DNA of 32,501 nt. It comes from an uncultured Actinomycetes bacterium. Lineage in GTDB: Bacteria > Actinomycetota > Actinomycetes > Nanopelagicales > Nanopelagicaceae. The notes below the pieces were generated by a model. The model was not told the DNA's origin and searched no databases. It worked only from the letters and a program-made list of their open reading frames with translations. This document shows positions 7,815-15,495 of the stretch, piece by piece. The stretch spans positions 1 through 32,501 of the forward strand of contig CAIQNN010000006.1 of assembly GCA_903873185.1 (NCBI GenBank), read 5' to 3'. Both the position numbers and the translations under genes were made by a program. Position 1 is the first letter of the stretch. Every line of letters begins with the position of its first letter.

Positions 7815-10277
7815 CTAACTGCGGATGGTGGCTCCTACGGCCGCTGCTGCCGCGGCGCCGGCTGCCTCCCGAAATGCCGAGACTTCAGCTGCAGTGAGCG
7901 TCCGATCTGGAGCACGGAAGGTTAAATTGAAGGCGAGCGAGACCTTCCCATCCCCAAGTTGGTCATAGCGGTCAAAGAGGGTGATCGATTCTAAAAGTTC
8001 TCCGGCCCCGGATTTGAGGGCTGCGATTACTGCTTCCGAACTTACTTCGGCGGAAACTATGAGCGAAATGTCTTGAAGGGCGGCCGGCATCGAGAATACT
8101 GGCGCAGCTCTCGTAACTTCGTGGAATGGCAGCTCACTCAAAAGAACCACAAAGGCACAGGTGCGATCGGGCAAATTGAGTGCGGATATGACGCGCGGAT
8201 GAAGTTCGCCAGCGTGAGCTACAGCTTTACCCGCAACCAAAAGTTCAGCGCACCGACCCGTATGCCATGGCGCAAAGTCCGAAGCTTGAATCGTGGCGGT
8301 GTTTCCGGTCTCTTCAATTATGCGACGCGCGGCGGCGACTGCATCGCTCCAATCAAACTTGCGACCACTTCCCCACCAGCCTGCGAGTTCCGCATTTGCG
8401 GCTACGACTCCGGCAATCTGAGTTGGCTGATAAGGCACGTTTGCATAAATGGCAGCCAATTGGGAGTCACTGGGTCGAGTTGCAGTTGAAATATCGGCGG
8501 CAACTGGAAGCTCAGTTGTATTTCGAAAAACTGAACCAACCTCGAAGATCGAAACGTCTTTGGCGCCGCGCGCCAAGTTCCGCTGGAGCGTTGTCAACAT
8601 TCCTGGAAGCAGATGAGTTCTAAGCAACGGAAAATCTTCCGACATCGGATTAGCTAATTTAAATGCTTTGGCGCGATCGCCGACAAAGCCAAGAGTTTGC
8701 ATTTGTTCCGGGCTGACAAAGGGCGAGGACATAACCTCGGTATATCCCTGATTAGCAAGTGAGGTACTGACAGCGCGGCGACGTTGTTGTGTCGGTGAAA
8801 GCCTGGCGCCCTGCTTGCCGATTGGCAACCTTGAAGGAATAGCATCGAAGCCAACTAATCGCGCAACCTCTTCAACAAAATCTGCTGGCGCGGAAAGATC
8901 GTGACGCCATGAAGGTGGGTCGATTCGCCAGACGGTATCAGAAATTTTTTCAATATCGCAGCCAACAATCGTTAATTTGCTTTCAACGGTGGCGAGGGAA
9001 ATTTCCGTTCCCAATAACACGCTTGCATAGTGTGGATCGATTTCTACGATCGGTGCATATTTTGGTTCGCCAGCTTTTGCCGACGACAAGTGTGTGGCGC
9101 CACCAAATTCGATTAACAAATCAACAGCTCTTGCGGAAGAAAGTTCTGCCAGCGAAGGATCGACAGCGCGCTCGAATCGGCGGGAAGCTTCAGAGGAGAG
9201 TTTGTGGCGACGAGAATTCTTGGCAACTGAGATGGGATCAAATCGCGCCGCTTCGATAACAAGCGAATTTGTTCGCTCCGAAATTTCTGAGTTTGCTCCG
9301 CCCATAGTTCCAGCTAGCGCAAGCGGCGATTTGTCATCTGCGACCATTAAGTCATCAGGGTTAAGTTTCCGGGTCTGCCCATCGAGGGTAACCAAACTTT
9401 GATCAGAACCGGCTCTACGAATATGCAAGGAACCTTCAATTTTATCGCGGTCAAAAGCATGGAGCGGTTGACCGAGCTCGAGCATGACATAGTTAGTTAC
9501 ATCAACGGCCAATGAGATCGAGCGCATGCCACATTTTTCGATTCGGCGGCGCATCCAGATAGGCGTCGGTGCGGAAGTATTGAATCCAGTAATTGTTCTT
9601 AGGTAAATAACTGATACCGCTGTTGGATCCTCGATGATTGCTTGAACTCCGGCACTGCCGATCGCATACTTTGAAGCGAGGACCGACTGGGCCGGGTCGG
9701 CATAAGGTAAACCCAACGAAGCCGCTAACTCTCTGGCAAGTCCGCGAGCGGAGAGGGCATAACCCCGATCGGCCAGAATCGAAACATCAATTATTACATC
9801 CTTGATTTGAAGCAGCGAGATCGCGTCTTCGCCAACGCTTGCGCTACCCGGAGCCAACACGATAATCCCCGCATGATCTTCGCTAATGCGAAGTTCTTTG
9901 GCGGAACAGATCATGCCATTGCTGGTCTTGCCATAAGTTTCTCGGGCGGAGATTGCGAAATCCCCCGGCAGAATTGCGCCCGGCAATGCCGCAACAACCA
10001 AGTCATCGACGGAAAAATTAGTGGCGCCACAAATCACAAATCGAACTTCACCTTCGCCGCAATCCAACCCGACGTAGCGAATGGGTTTCTTTAGTCCTTC
10101 AAGTTGTTCAATACTTTTAACTTGGGCAACTACGAGTGGGCCGATTAAGTCCGTTCCTACAACATCAATGCTCTCAATCTCAAAGCCAACATTAACAAAT
10201 GCCGATTCCAGATCGGTAGTTGAAATGTCGGATGGAACCGGGGTGAATTCTCGTAGCCATGACAACGGAATTTTCAT
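7815..10277 (-). CDS. pheT: Phenylalanyl-tRNA synthetase beta subunit
   Basis: The beta chain of the heterotetrameric PheRS handles editing and tRNA binding. The 820-residue length is normal. The N-terminal start MKIPLSWLREF is typical, followed by the tRNA-binding OB-fold at about 40-150 (ICGATNFSVDDLVVAALPG), the B3/B4 editing domains, the B5 domain and the catalytic-like core (PFVSPEQM), and a C-terminal ferredoxin-fold anticodon-binding domain ending FDRYDQLGDGKVSLAFNLTF. The ATG overlaps the pheS stop by four bases (ATGA), as expected for a coupled 1:1 complex. Its stop codon directly abuts the arg operator. Confidence 0.98.
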   Translation of the reverse strand: MKIPLSWLREFTPVPSDISTTDLESAFVNVGFEIESIDVVGTDLIGPLVVAQVKSIEQLEGLKKPIRYVGLDCGEGEVRFVICGATNFSVDDLVVAALPGAILPGDFAISARETYGKTSNGMICSAKELRISEDHAGIIVLAPGSASVGEDAISLLQIKDVIIDVSILADRGYALSARGLARELAASLGLPYADPAQSVLASKYAIGSAGVQAIIEDPTAVSVIYLRTITGFNTSAPTPIWMRRRIEKCGMRSISLAVDVTNYVMLELGQPLHAFDRDKIEGSLHIRRAGSDQSLVTLDGQTRKLNPDDLMVADDKSPLALAGTMGGANSEISERTNSLVIEAARFDPISVAKNSRRHKLSSEASRRFERAVDPSLAELSSARAVDLLIEFGGATHLSSAKAGEPKYAPIVEIDPHYASVLLGTEISLATVESKLTIVGCDIEKISDTVWRIDPPSWRHDLSAPADFVEEVARLVGFDAIPSRLPIGKQGARLSPTQQRRRAVSTSLANQGYTEVMSSPFVSPEQMQTLGFVGDRAKAFKLANPMSEDFPLLRTHLLPGMLTTLQRNLARGAKDVSIFEVGSVFRNTTELPVAADISTATRPSDSQLAAIYANVPYQPTQIAGVVAANAELAGWWGSGRKFDWSDAVAAARRIIEETGNTATIQASDFAPWHTGRCAELLVAGKAVAHAGELHPRVISALNLPDRTCAFVVLLSELPFHEVTRAAPVFSMPAALQDISLIVSAEVSSEAVIAALKSGAGELLESITLFDRYDQLGDGKVSLAFNLTFRAPDRTLTAAEVSAFREAAGAAAAAAVGATIRS

Positions 10278-11290
10278 ACGAGACCTGTTCCGAATTGACG
10301 GGTGAAGCGCAGATCGCCTTCGACAATGTCGTGCATATCGGAGATTCCGTGACGCACCATAAGAGTGCGCTCGAGGCCCATTCCAAATGCAAAACCCGAG
10401 AATTCTTGGGTGTCGATACCTGCCGCATGCAAAACTTTTGGATTAACCATTCCGCAACCGCCCCATTCAATCCAGCGACCTTGAAAGAAGAAATCAACTT
10501 CAGCGCTGGGTTCAGTAAAGGGAAAGAATGATGGGCGTAGACGAGTTTTAACTTCTGGACCAAACATCGCCTGAGCAAAGTGATCCAAAGTTCCTTTTAG
10601 ATCAGCCATGGTTATTCCACGATCCACGACCAGACCTTCTACTTGACCAAATACTGGAGTGTGCGTTGCATCCAATTCATCGGCCCGATAGGTACGCCCC
10701 GGGCAGATGATGTAAATCGGCGGCGCCTGGCGCAGCATCGTCCGAACCTGAACCGGTGAAGTATGAGTTCGCAAAACTAAGCGAGCGGTCAAAGGTTCAA
10801 CAAAAAAAGTATCTTGCATTGTTCGGGCCGGGTGATCAACTGGCATATTCAAAGCATCGAAGTTCAACCACTCTGATTCGAGTTCAGGTCCTTCTTCGAC
10901 TTGATATCCCATTCCTAAGAAAAGGTCGGAAATTTCATTAGTCAAAATTGTCAGCGGGTGTAATCCGCCAAGAGAGGTGCGACGACCAGGAAGAGTTACA
11001 TCGACCCGTTCCTCTTCTAAAATCCGTCGGTCGCGCTCGATCTCGAGTTCGACTTCGCGAGCGGCATACACGGTGTTAACTCGAGCTCGTTCAACTCCAA
11101 TAATCTTGCCGAATTCCGCTCGATCTTCTTTGGGCAGGGTGGCCAAACTTTGATTGGCTTTGGCTAAGTCAGAGCGATCGCCAATATGTTCAATTCGAAC
11201 CGCCTTGAGCTCTTCCAGATCCTTTGCGCCTTGGATCGCGGCAATCGCCAAATCAGCAGCAGCTACGAGAGAACTAGATGTAAGCGACAT
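10274..11290 (-). CDS. pheS: Phenylalanyl-tRNA synthetase alpha subunit
   Basis: The catalytic alpha chain of PheRS, a class II synthetase, has 338 residues here. An N-terminal coiled-coil for tRNA contact covers about residues 1-85. The class II core contains FDALNMPVDHPARTMQDTFF (motif 1 region), LRTHTSPVQVRTM, and the C-terminal motif 3 segment GFAFGMGLERTLMVRHGI. The ATG at 11290 follows the methyltransferase stop after 40 bases and has no strong Shine-Dalgarno sequence. A hairpin (11312-11330) lies between the two genes. It is coupled to pheT by an ATGA overlap. No T-box leader is seen, so expression probably depends on the infC operon promoter. Confidence 0.98.
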   Translation of the reverse strand: MSLTSSSLVAAADLAIAAIQGAKDLEELKAVRIEHIGDRSDLAKANQSLATLPKEDRAEFGKIIGVERARVNTVYAAREVELEIERDRRILEEERVDVTLPGRRTSLGGLHPLTILTNEISDLFLGMGYQVEEGPELESEWLNFDALNMPVDHPARTMQDTFFVEPLTARLVLRTHTSPVQVRTMLRQAPPIYIICPGRTYRADELDATHTPVFGQVEGLVVDRGITMADLKGTLDHFAQAMFGPEVKTRLRPSFFPFTEPSAEVDFFFQGRWIEWGGCGMVNPKVLHAAGIDTQEFSGFAFGMGLERTLMVRHGISDMHDIVEGDLRFTRQFGTGLV

Positions 11291-11311
11291 AATGAGCGGA
11301 GTCTACCGATA

Positions 11312-11330
11312 GCCTCTGGCTGGCAGTGGC
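11312..11330 (-). other. Stem-loop between RNA methyltransferase gene and pheS
   Basis: On the minus strand GCCACTG, a 5-base loop (CCAGC) and CAGAGGC form a 7-bp stem with one A-A mismatch, starting at the base after the upstream stop codon. No U-run follows, so it is not a standard terminator. It could be an RNA stability or processing element, or chance. Confidence 0.35.
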
Positions 11331-12152
11331 CTATTTAGGCGTGGCTTGGATAATCCCGCAATTAAACATTGCGATCGCGGCGGCACTGGCAACATTCAAA
11401 CTCTCCGAATGACCAAGCATTGGAATGTTAACCCGTTCTACCGATTCCGGAAGTTCTGGTAACCCACGAGCCTCATTGCCAAAGATAAGAATGGTCTTGG
11501 CTGAAGCTTCCAAATCAAGAATGCTTCGCGAGCCATCGCCAGCAAAAGCGGTGGTCGTAAAGCCGCCTTGGGTTGCGAACTCAAAAAGTTCGGTTAACTC
11601 GATTCCTTCGACTACTGGAATATGCCAGAGCGAACCGACTGTGGCTCGAACCGTTTTGGGGCTGTAGGTGTCAACGCTGCGCGGCGAGAAGATCACCGCA
11701 TCAAAACCACACGCATCAGCTGTCCGAATCACAGTTCCGGAATTGCCGGGATCTTGAATCTCCCAAAAGTAGGCAATCCGTTTCGGGGCTAACTGCCCGA
11801 TTTTATAGAGCGTGAATTCGGTATAGGCACAAAGCGCCAAAATACCTTGAGGGCTTTCTGTGTCTGCCATAGCGGCCATAACTTCATCAGAGACCGGAAA
11901 TAGATCGACCGCATCTAGCAACTCATCGGTAACTTCAGCTTCAAGTCTTGCTAGTCCTGCTTGGGTGACATAAAGCTTTTCAATTCTCGGCGCTTGTGGA
12001 AATTTTGGCGATAGCGCTTCTCGAACGGTTTGTAAGCCATCCGCGATAAAGACCTTATCGGCTTGGCGAAACTTCTTGCCTCGAGAACCCAAAAGAGCCT
12101 TCACCCTCTCGACATGCGGAGAGTGAAGGCTCGTAATTAGTGAATTAGGCAT
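11331..12152 (-). CDS. TrmH/SpoU-family RNA 2'-O-methyltransferase (TsnR-like)
   Basis: This 273-residue protein of the SPOUT superfamily is predicted to methylate ribose 2'-OH in rRNA or tRNA using S-adenosylmethionine. The N-terminal substrate-binding domain covers about 1-105. The knotted catalytic domain has motif 1 ([20 protein letters not shown]), motif 2 ([13 protein letters not shown]) and motif 3 ([20 protein letters not shown]). In actinobacteria the gene at this position, between rplT and pheS, is often called tsnR after the thiostrepton-resistance methyltransferase, but the actual target cannot be told from sequence. Its ATG overlaps the rplT stop by eight bases (ATGCCTAA). Confidence 0.9.
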   Translation of the reverse strand: MPNSLITSLHSPHVERVKALLGSRGKKFRQADKVFIADGLQTVREALSPKFPQAPRIEKLYVTQAGLARLEAEVTDELLDAVDLFPVSDEVMAAMADTESPQGILALCAYTEFTLYKIGQLAPKRIAYFWEIQDPGNSGTVIRTADACGFDAVIFSPRSVDTYSPKTVRATVGSLWHIPVVEGIELTELFEFATQGGFTTTAFAGDGSRSILDLEASAKTILIFGNEARGLPELPESVERVNIPMLGHSESLNVASAAAIAMFNCGIIQATPK

Positions 12153-12507
12153 TGATTACGTGCTTGCGAGCAATCTCAACTAACTGCGCGAAAGCGGCAG
12201 GTTCGTTGGTTGCAAGTTCAGCAAGTACGCGACGATCTACTTCAATTCCAGCACCCTTTAGGCCCTGGATGAAGCGGTTATAAGTAAGTCCATTTTCGCG
12301 GGCGCCAGCATTGATTCGCTGAATCCAAAGTTTGCGGAAATCACCTTTGCGATCTTTACGATCGTTGAAGGCGTAGACGAGGGAGTGAGTTACCTGCTCC
12401 TTGGCCTTTGAAAAAAGGCGAGAACGTTGTCCGCGATAACCCGCAGCTCGTTCAAGTGTTGTACGACGCTTCTTTGCGGCATGGACGCCACGTTTTACTC
12501 TTGCCAT
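12145..12507 (-). CDS. rplT: Ribosomal protein L20
   Basis: L20 is an early-assembling 50S protein that binds 23S rRNA. The 120-residue sequence begins [26 protein letters not shown] and contains the family-typical [20 protein letters not shown]. Length is normal. The basic N-terminal extension is the part that threads into the ribosome. A GGGGAG Shine-Dalgarno sequence lies about ten bases before the ATG. It follows rpmI by 20 bases in the standard infC-rpmI-rplT order. In several bacteria L20 represses this operon by binding the mRNA; whether it does here is unknown. Confidence 0.98.
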   Translation of the reverse strand: MARVKRGVHAAKKRRTTLERAAGYRGQRSRLFSKAKEQVTHSLVYAFNDRKDRKGDFRKLWIQRINAGARENGLTYNRFIQGLKGAGIEVDRRVLAELATNEPAAFAQLVEIARKHVINA

Positions 12508-12527
12508 GGTCTATTTCTCCCCTGTCC

Positions 12528-12725
12528 TTATTTCAAACCGAGCATACGTTTTGCGGTTACTGATGAAGGAGCACTTGCGGTGGCATCCTTGCTGAGTCGA
12601 CGAGTCACGCGTGATGACTTGTGCTCCAAAAGGTGGCGCTTGCCTGCGCGCTCGTGCATGACTTTGCCGGTGCCGGTAAGACGGAATGTCTTCTTGGCCC
12701 CACTGTGGGTCTTCATCTTTGGCAT
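12528..12725 (-). CDS. rpmI: Ribosomal protein L35
   Basis: L35 is a small basic 50S protein. The 65-residue sequence begins [20 protein letters not shown] and carries the L35 features [22 protein letters not shown] Shine-Dalgarno sequence lies about seven bases upstream of the ATG. It sits between infC (54-base spacer) and rplT (20-base spacer). The spacer before it contains a 12-bp A/T palindrome. Confidence 0.97.
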   Translation of the reverse strand: MPKMKTHSGAKKTFRLTGTGKVMHERAGKRHLLEHKSSRVTRRLSKDATASAPSSVTAKRMLGLK

Positions 12726-12767
12726 CTGTTGCTCCCTAACCTCGTGACCTTTAAATGGTTCCCTTAC

Positions 12768-12779
12768 TTTTTTAAAAAA
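12768..12779. other. 12-bp A/T palindrome after infC stop
   Basis: TTTTTTAAAAAA lies directly next to the infC stop codon, in the spacer before rpmI. It is a perfect palindrome but too A/T-rich to form a stable RNA hairpin and lacks a GC stem, so it is not an intrinsic terminator. It could be a slippery or bent tract, an RNA cleavage site, or simply low-complexity spacer. Confidence 0.5.
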
Positions 12780-13385
12780 TTACTTTACTTCTTCGCTCTC
12801 CGTGCTTTCGGAATTCGGTTCTTCAACAACTGAGCTCTTCTTAGCGGCTCGTTGTTGTGCAACGGCCTGGTTCTTCTTTACTACTGGACCAAGAACCATC
12901 GTCATATTTCGACCCTCTTGTTTAGGGGCGAACTCAACGAAAGCAATTTCAGAAAGACTTTCCGACAATTTCATGAGCAAGCGATACCCGATTTCGGGAC
13001 GAGCTTGTTCGCGACCGCGGAATTGAATAGTTACCTTTACCTTGTCGCCGCCTTTTAGAAACTTCTCGATATGGGATCGCTTAGTTTCGTAATCATGTGG
13101 CTCGATCTTTGGTCGAAGTCGCATCTCCTTGACCACAATGTGGGTCTGGTTCTGTCGGGCCTCGCGTGCTTTTTGTGCGATCTCGTATTTGTACTTACCG
13201 AAATCCATCACTTTACATACGGGAGGTTTGGCCTCTGGAGCAATCTCGACGAGGTCTAGTCCAACCTCTTCTGCCATGCGCAATGCGGTATCGATATCGA
13301 CAACCCCAATTTGCTCTCCATCAAAACCAATCAGACGAACTTCCGGAGTCCGGATTCGATCGTTGATACGTGGCTCGGTGCTGAT
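12780..13385 (-). CDS. infC: Translation initiation factor IF-3
   Basis: IF-3 binds the 30S subunit and checks start-codon and initiator-tRNA choice. The N-domain begins [20 protein letters not shown], the typical first residues of actinobacterial IF-3; a linker and the C-domain ([18 protein letters not shown], then [11 protein letters not shown]) follow, with an acidic tail. I place the start at ATC (13385-13383): it gives the family N-terminus with 201 residues and has a strong AAGGAAGGGG Shine-Dalgarno sequence at 13400-13391, five bases upstream. An in-frame GTG at 13409 would add eight residues but lacks any ribosome-binding sequence and is part of a hairpin. Non-AUG starts let IF-3 repress its own synthesis in E. 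coli (AUU). Confidence 0.93.
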   Translation of the reverse strand: MSTEPRINDRIRTPEVRLIGFDGEQIGVVDIDTALRMAEEVGLDLVEIAPEAKPPVCKVMDFGKYKYEIAQKAREARQNQTHIVVKEMRLRPKIEPHDYETKRSHIEKFLKGGDKVKVTIQFRGREQARPEIGYRLLMKLSESLSEIAFVEFAPKQEGRNMTMVLGPVVKKNQAVAQQRAAKKSSVVEEPNSESTESEEVK

Positions 13386-13390
13386 AACTG

Positions 13391-13400
13391 CCCCTTCCTT
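13391..13400 (-). promoter_or_regulatory. Ribosome binding site that decides the infC start
   Basis: On the minus strand AAGGAAGGGG is followed by CAGTT and then ATC. The spacing (five to seven bases from the purine core) is right for initiation at ATC 13385 and impossible for the upstream GTG at 13409, which lies before it. This is the main reason for choosing the AUC start. Confidence 0.75.
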
Positions 13401-13408
13401 GTTGAACA

Positions 13409-13433
13409 CCTGAAATAAGAGTTCTTATTCAGG
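13409..13433 (-). promoter_or_regulatory. Stem-loop just upstream of the infC ribosome binding site
   Basis: On the minus strand CCTGAATAAG, loop AACT and CTTATTTCAGG pair as a 10-bp stem with a single bulged U. The stem ends eight bases before the Shine-Dalgarno sequence. There is no trailing U-run, so it is more likely a translational control or stability element than a terminator. Its 3' arm contains part of the alternative GTG codon. Confidence 0.6.
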
Positions 13434-13609
13434 GCAAAAGGAGACAGCCGCACAATCAAAGGCTCATAAAAGACGCTGGGTAAACCAGAGCCTAGTTCGA
13501 ACTTCAAATGACCTGTCCGCCAGAAGCGAGTAGGTGGGAGCGGCTAGCTCCACTTGGTTGCCTTAGGGTACCTGAAAGCGGCAATTAAGCGAAAACGGGG
13601 CAGGCTGAG
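13434..13609 (-). promoter_or_regulatory. Leader region of the infC-rpmI-rplT operon
   Basis: The 224 bases between fabI and the infC start contain no credible gene. On the minus strand a weak promoter (TTTCGC at 13594-13589, 18-base spacer, TACCCT at 13570-13565) would start a transcript near 13557. The first part of that RNA folds as GTGGAGC, loop TAGCC, GCTCCCAC with one bulge (13534-13553). Together with the hairpin before the RBS this resembles a structured autoregulatory leader. I cannot assign it to a named RNA family from sequence alone, and the promoter call is tentative. Confidence 0.45.
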
Positions 13610-14383
13610 TTAGCCACCGATCGCGTGGACGCCACCATCGACATGGATGATTTCGCCCGTGGTCTTGGGAAACCAGTCCGAAAGCAGCGCCACCGCACCT
13701 TGGGCGGCAGGAATTGGATCGGTAACATCCCACTTCAGCGGCGCCCTGGAATCCCAGACGGTCTCAAATTGTTCAAAACCCGGGATCGATTTGGCGGCAA
13801 TGGTCTTAATTGGGCCAGCAGCAATTAGGTTAATCCGGACATTTTCTTTGCCTAAGTCCCTGGCCAGGTATCGAGAAGTGGATTCGAGCGCTGCTTTAGC
13901 CACCCCCATCCAGTCATATTTCGGCCAAGCGACCTGAGCATCGAAGTCCATCCCCACGACGCTGGCGCCATTTGGGCCAGTAAAGAGCGGTCTTGCCGCC
14001 ATGGTTAAAGATTTGAGCGAGAAGGCCGAGACATGAACTGCTACTGCCACATCTTCCCAAACGGTATTTAGGAAATTTCCGCCCAAGGCGGCTTCGGGTG
14101 CAAATCCAATTGAATGGACAACCCCATCTAGGTGCGGGACAAATTCTTTAACTTTCGCTGCAAGTTCGGTCAAATGAGCTTCGTTAGTTACATCAAGTTC
14201 AATGACCGGGGCTGGAGCAGGAAGTCGCGCGGCGATTCGAGTGGTCAAACTCAACGCCCGCCCAAAGGAGGTGAGAATTACAGTGGCTCCTTCTTCTTGG
14301 GCAAGCCTGGCGATATGAAAGGCAATCGAAGAGTCGGTTAGGACTCCAGTAACCAAAATATTCTTGCCGGCCAAAATTCCCAT
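13610..14383 (-). CDS. fabI: Enoyl-[acyl-carrier-protein] reductase (NADH), InhA-like
   Basis: FabI reduces trans-2-enoyl-ACP in the last step of each type II fatty acid elongation cycle. The 257-residue protein is a short-chain dehydrogenase with the FabI-type cofactor motif VTGVLTDSSIAFHIA at about 11-25, VHSIGFAPE (S91 lines up with the NADH-contacting serine of InhA) and the catalytic Y146-x6-K153 in PKYDWMGVAK. The ATG at 14383 follows the fabG stop after two bases and gives the family start MGILAGKNILVTGV. A longer frame to 14497 lies inside fabG and is discarded. The pair matches the fabG1(mabA)-inhA operon of mycobacteria, but nothing here suggests mycolic acids. Confidence 0.96.
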   Translation of the reverse strand: MGILAGKNILVTGVLTDSSIAFHIARLAQEEGATVILTSFGRALSLTTRIAARLPAPAPVIELDVTNEAHLTELAAKVKEFVPHLDGVVHSIGFAPEAALGGNFLNTVWEDVAVAVHVSAFSLKSLTMAARPLFTGPNGASVVGMDFDAQVAWPKYDWMGVAKAALESTSRYLARDLGKENVRINLIAAGPIKTIAAKSIPGFEQFETVWDSRAPLKWDVTDPIPAAQGAVALLSDWFPKTTGEIIHVDGGVHAIGG

Positions 14384-14385
14384 CT

Positions 14386-15114
14386 TTAGTGCCCCATTCC
14401 TAATCCACCATCTACTGGAATTACCGCTCCGGTTATATAACTGGCAGCCGGAGCTGCCAAGAAAGTTACAACGCCAGCTACTTCGGCGGGAGTGCAAAGT
14501 CGCTGCAGGGGAACCGCCCCCACGATTTCTTTTCGGCGATCTTCGGTTAGAACTGCCGTCATATCGGTCTCGACAAAACCTGGGGCCACCACATTCGCCG
14601 TTATTCCACGACTTCCGAGTTCGCGAGCGAAGGAACGAGCCATCCCGACCAAACCACTTTTGGTAGCAGCATAATTAACTTGGCCTGCTGATCCCAGCGC
14701 GCCGACGACCGAACCCACAAAAATCATTCGTCCCGAGCGCTTTTTCAACATGCCTCGAGTCGCAGCTCTGGCAACCCGAAAAGCGCCAGTTAAATTGGTG
14801 TCAACCACATCAATAAAATCTTCATCACTCATTCGCATAACCAGACCATCTCTGGTGATACCTGCGTTGGCCACCAAGATATCGACGGTGCCGTAGTTCG
14901 CTTCAATCTCTTTAAAAGCTAAGTCAACGCTAATTGTGTCGGTGACATCCATTTGTACTGCAAGCAAACCCTCAGGGGCGGTACCGCTGCGATTGGTGAT
15001 AATTACGGTGTCACCCAAAAGTTTGAATGCTTGGGCTATGGCCAGTCCGATTCCTCGGTTCCCGCCAGTCACTAAGACGACCCGAGGCGAAACCTCATTC
15101 TCTGGTGCGCTCAT
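14386..15114 (-). CDS. fabG: 3-oxoacyl-[acyl-carrier-protein] reductase, MabA-like
   Basis: FabG reduces 3-oxoacyl-ACP with NADPH in type II fatty acid synthesis. The 242-residue short-chain dehydrogenase shows VTGGNRGIG at about 15-23, VANAGITRDG, the catalytic triad S135, Y148 and K152 (VNYAATK), and the C-terminal GAVIPVDGGLGMGH that is nearly the same as in mycobacterial MabA. Length is normal. It is two bases upstream of fabI, so the two consecutive reductases are co-expressed. A candidate promoter lies at 15165-15192. The ATG at 15114 has no strong Shine-Dalgarno sequence. Confidence 0.96.
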   Translation of the reverse strand: MSAPENEVSPRVVLVTGGNRGIGLAIAQAFKLLGDTVIITNRSGTAPEGLLAVQMDVTDTISVDLAFKEIEANYGTVDILVANAGITRDGLVMRMSDEDFIDVVDTNLTGAFRVARAATRGMLKKRSGRMIFVGSVVGALGSAGQVNYAATKSGLVGMARSFARELGSRGITANVVAPGFVETDMTAVLTEDRRKEIVGAVPLQRLCTPAEVAGVVTFLAAPAASYITGAVIPVDGGLGMGH

Positions 15115-15164
15115 AAGAGGTGAACTTACCCGTTACCGACGCGTACCCAAAGCCTGCCACCACC

Positions 15165-15192
15165 ATAAAAAGAAAAGTATTGCGATAGTCAA
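15165..15192 (-). promoter_or_regulatory. Candidate promoter for fabG-fabI
   Basis: On the minus strand TTGACT at 15192-15187 is a good -35, followed by a 16-base spacer and a weaker -10, TTTTAT, at 15170-15165. Transcription would start about 45 bases before fabG. The same 90-base gap must also hold the promoter of the divergent DUF3099 gene, for which I see no convincing elements. Confidence 0.4.
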
Positions 15193-15204
15193 TAGGCTTC
15201 ATGC

Positions 15205-15495
15205 ATGTTCAAGCGCGGCAATGCCCCACAAGAGCCAGAAATGGTCTCGATCACCACGGCGCAAGAGTCGCTCTCGATCGATCAATCCATCCGAGCTCGC
15301 CGGTATTTCATCTCAATGATGATCAGAACGCTTTGCTTTATCCTGACCGTCGTTCTCCCCAGCCCATACCGCTGGGTTGCACTCCTCGGAGCGGTCTTAC
15401 TGCCCTATGTGGCTGTCGTAGTCGCTAATGCTGGCCGGGAGAACTCCGCTAGAGGTGAAGCAATCATCATTGATAGTCAAAAGAGCATTAATTAG
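15205..15495 (+). CDS. DUF3099 family membrane protein
   Basis: This is a 96-residue protein of unknown function matching the actinobacterial DUF3099 family. The core RRYFISMMIRTLCFILTVV, then LPYVAVVVANAGRE, is the family hallmark. Two membrane segments are visible at about residues 34-52 and 57-76, with a soluble N-terminus (ITTAQESLSIDQSIRAR) and a short tail. The start at 15205 is uncertain. ATG 15241 (MVSITTAQES) would give 84 residues and begins closer to the conserved part; neither has a strong ribosome-binding site. It is directly followed by SURF1 with no gap, so the two are probably translated together. A neighbour of fabG-fabI and SURF1 in other actinobacteria as well, as far as I recall. 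Confidence 0.85.
   Translation: MFKRGNAPQEPEMVSITTAQESLSIDQSIRARRYFISMMIRTLCFILTVVLPSPYRWVALLGAVLLPYVAVVVANAGRENSARGEAIIIDSQKSIN

Noticed and set aside
428-12752. T-box or amino-acid attenuator before tyrS, pheS or the arg operon
   Set aside because: Spacers are 54 bases or shorter and contain no specifier loop, conserved T-box sequence or leader peptide with clustered Tyr, Phe or Arg codons.
14384-14497. N-terminal extension of fabI into fabG
   Set aside because: Homologous FabI/InhA proteins begin at MGILAGKNILVTG-like sequence. The added 38 residues are out-of-frame fabG sequence.
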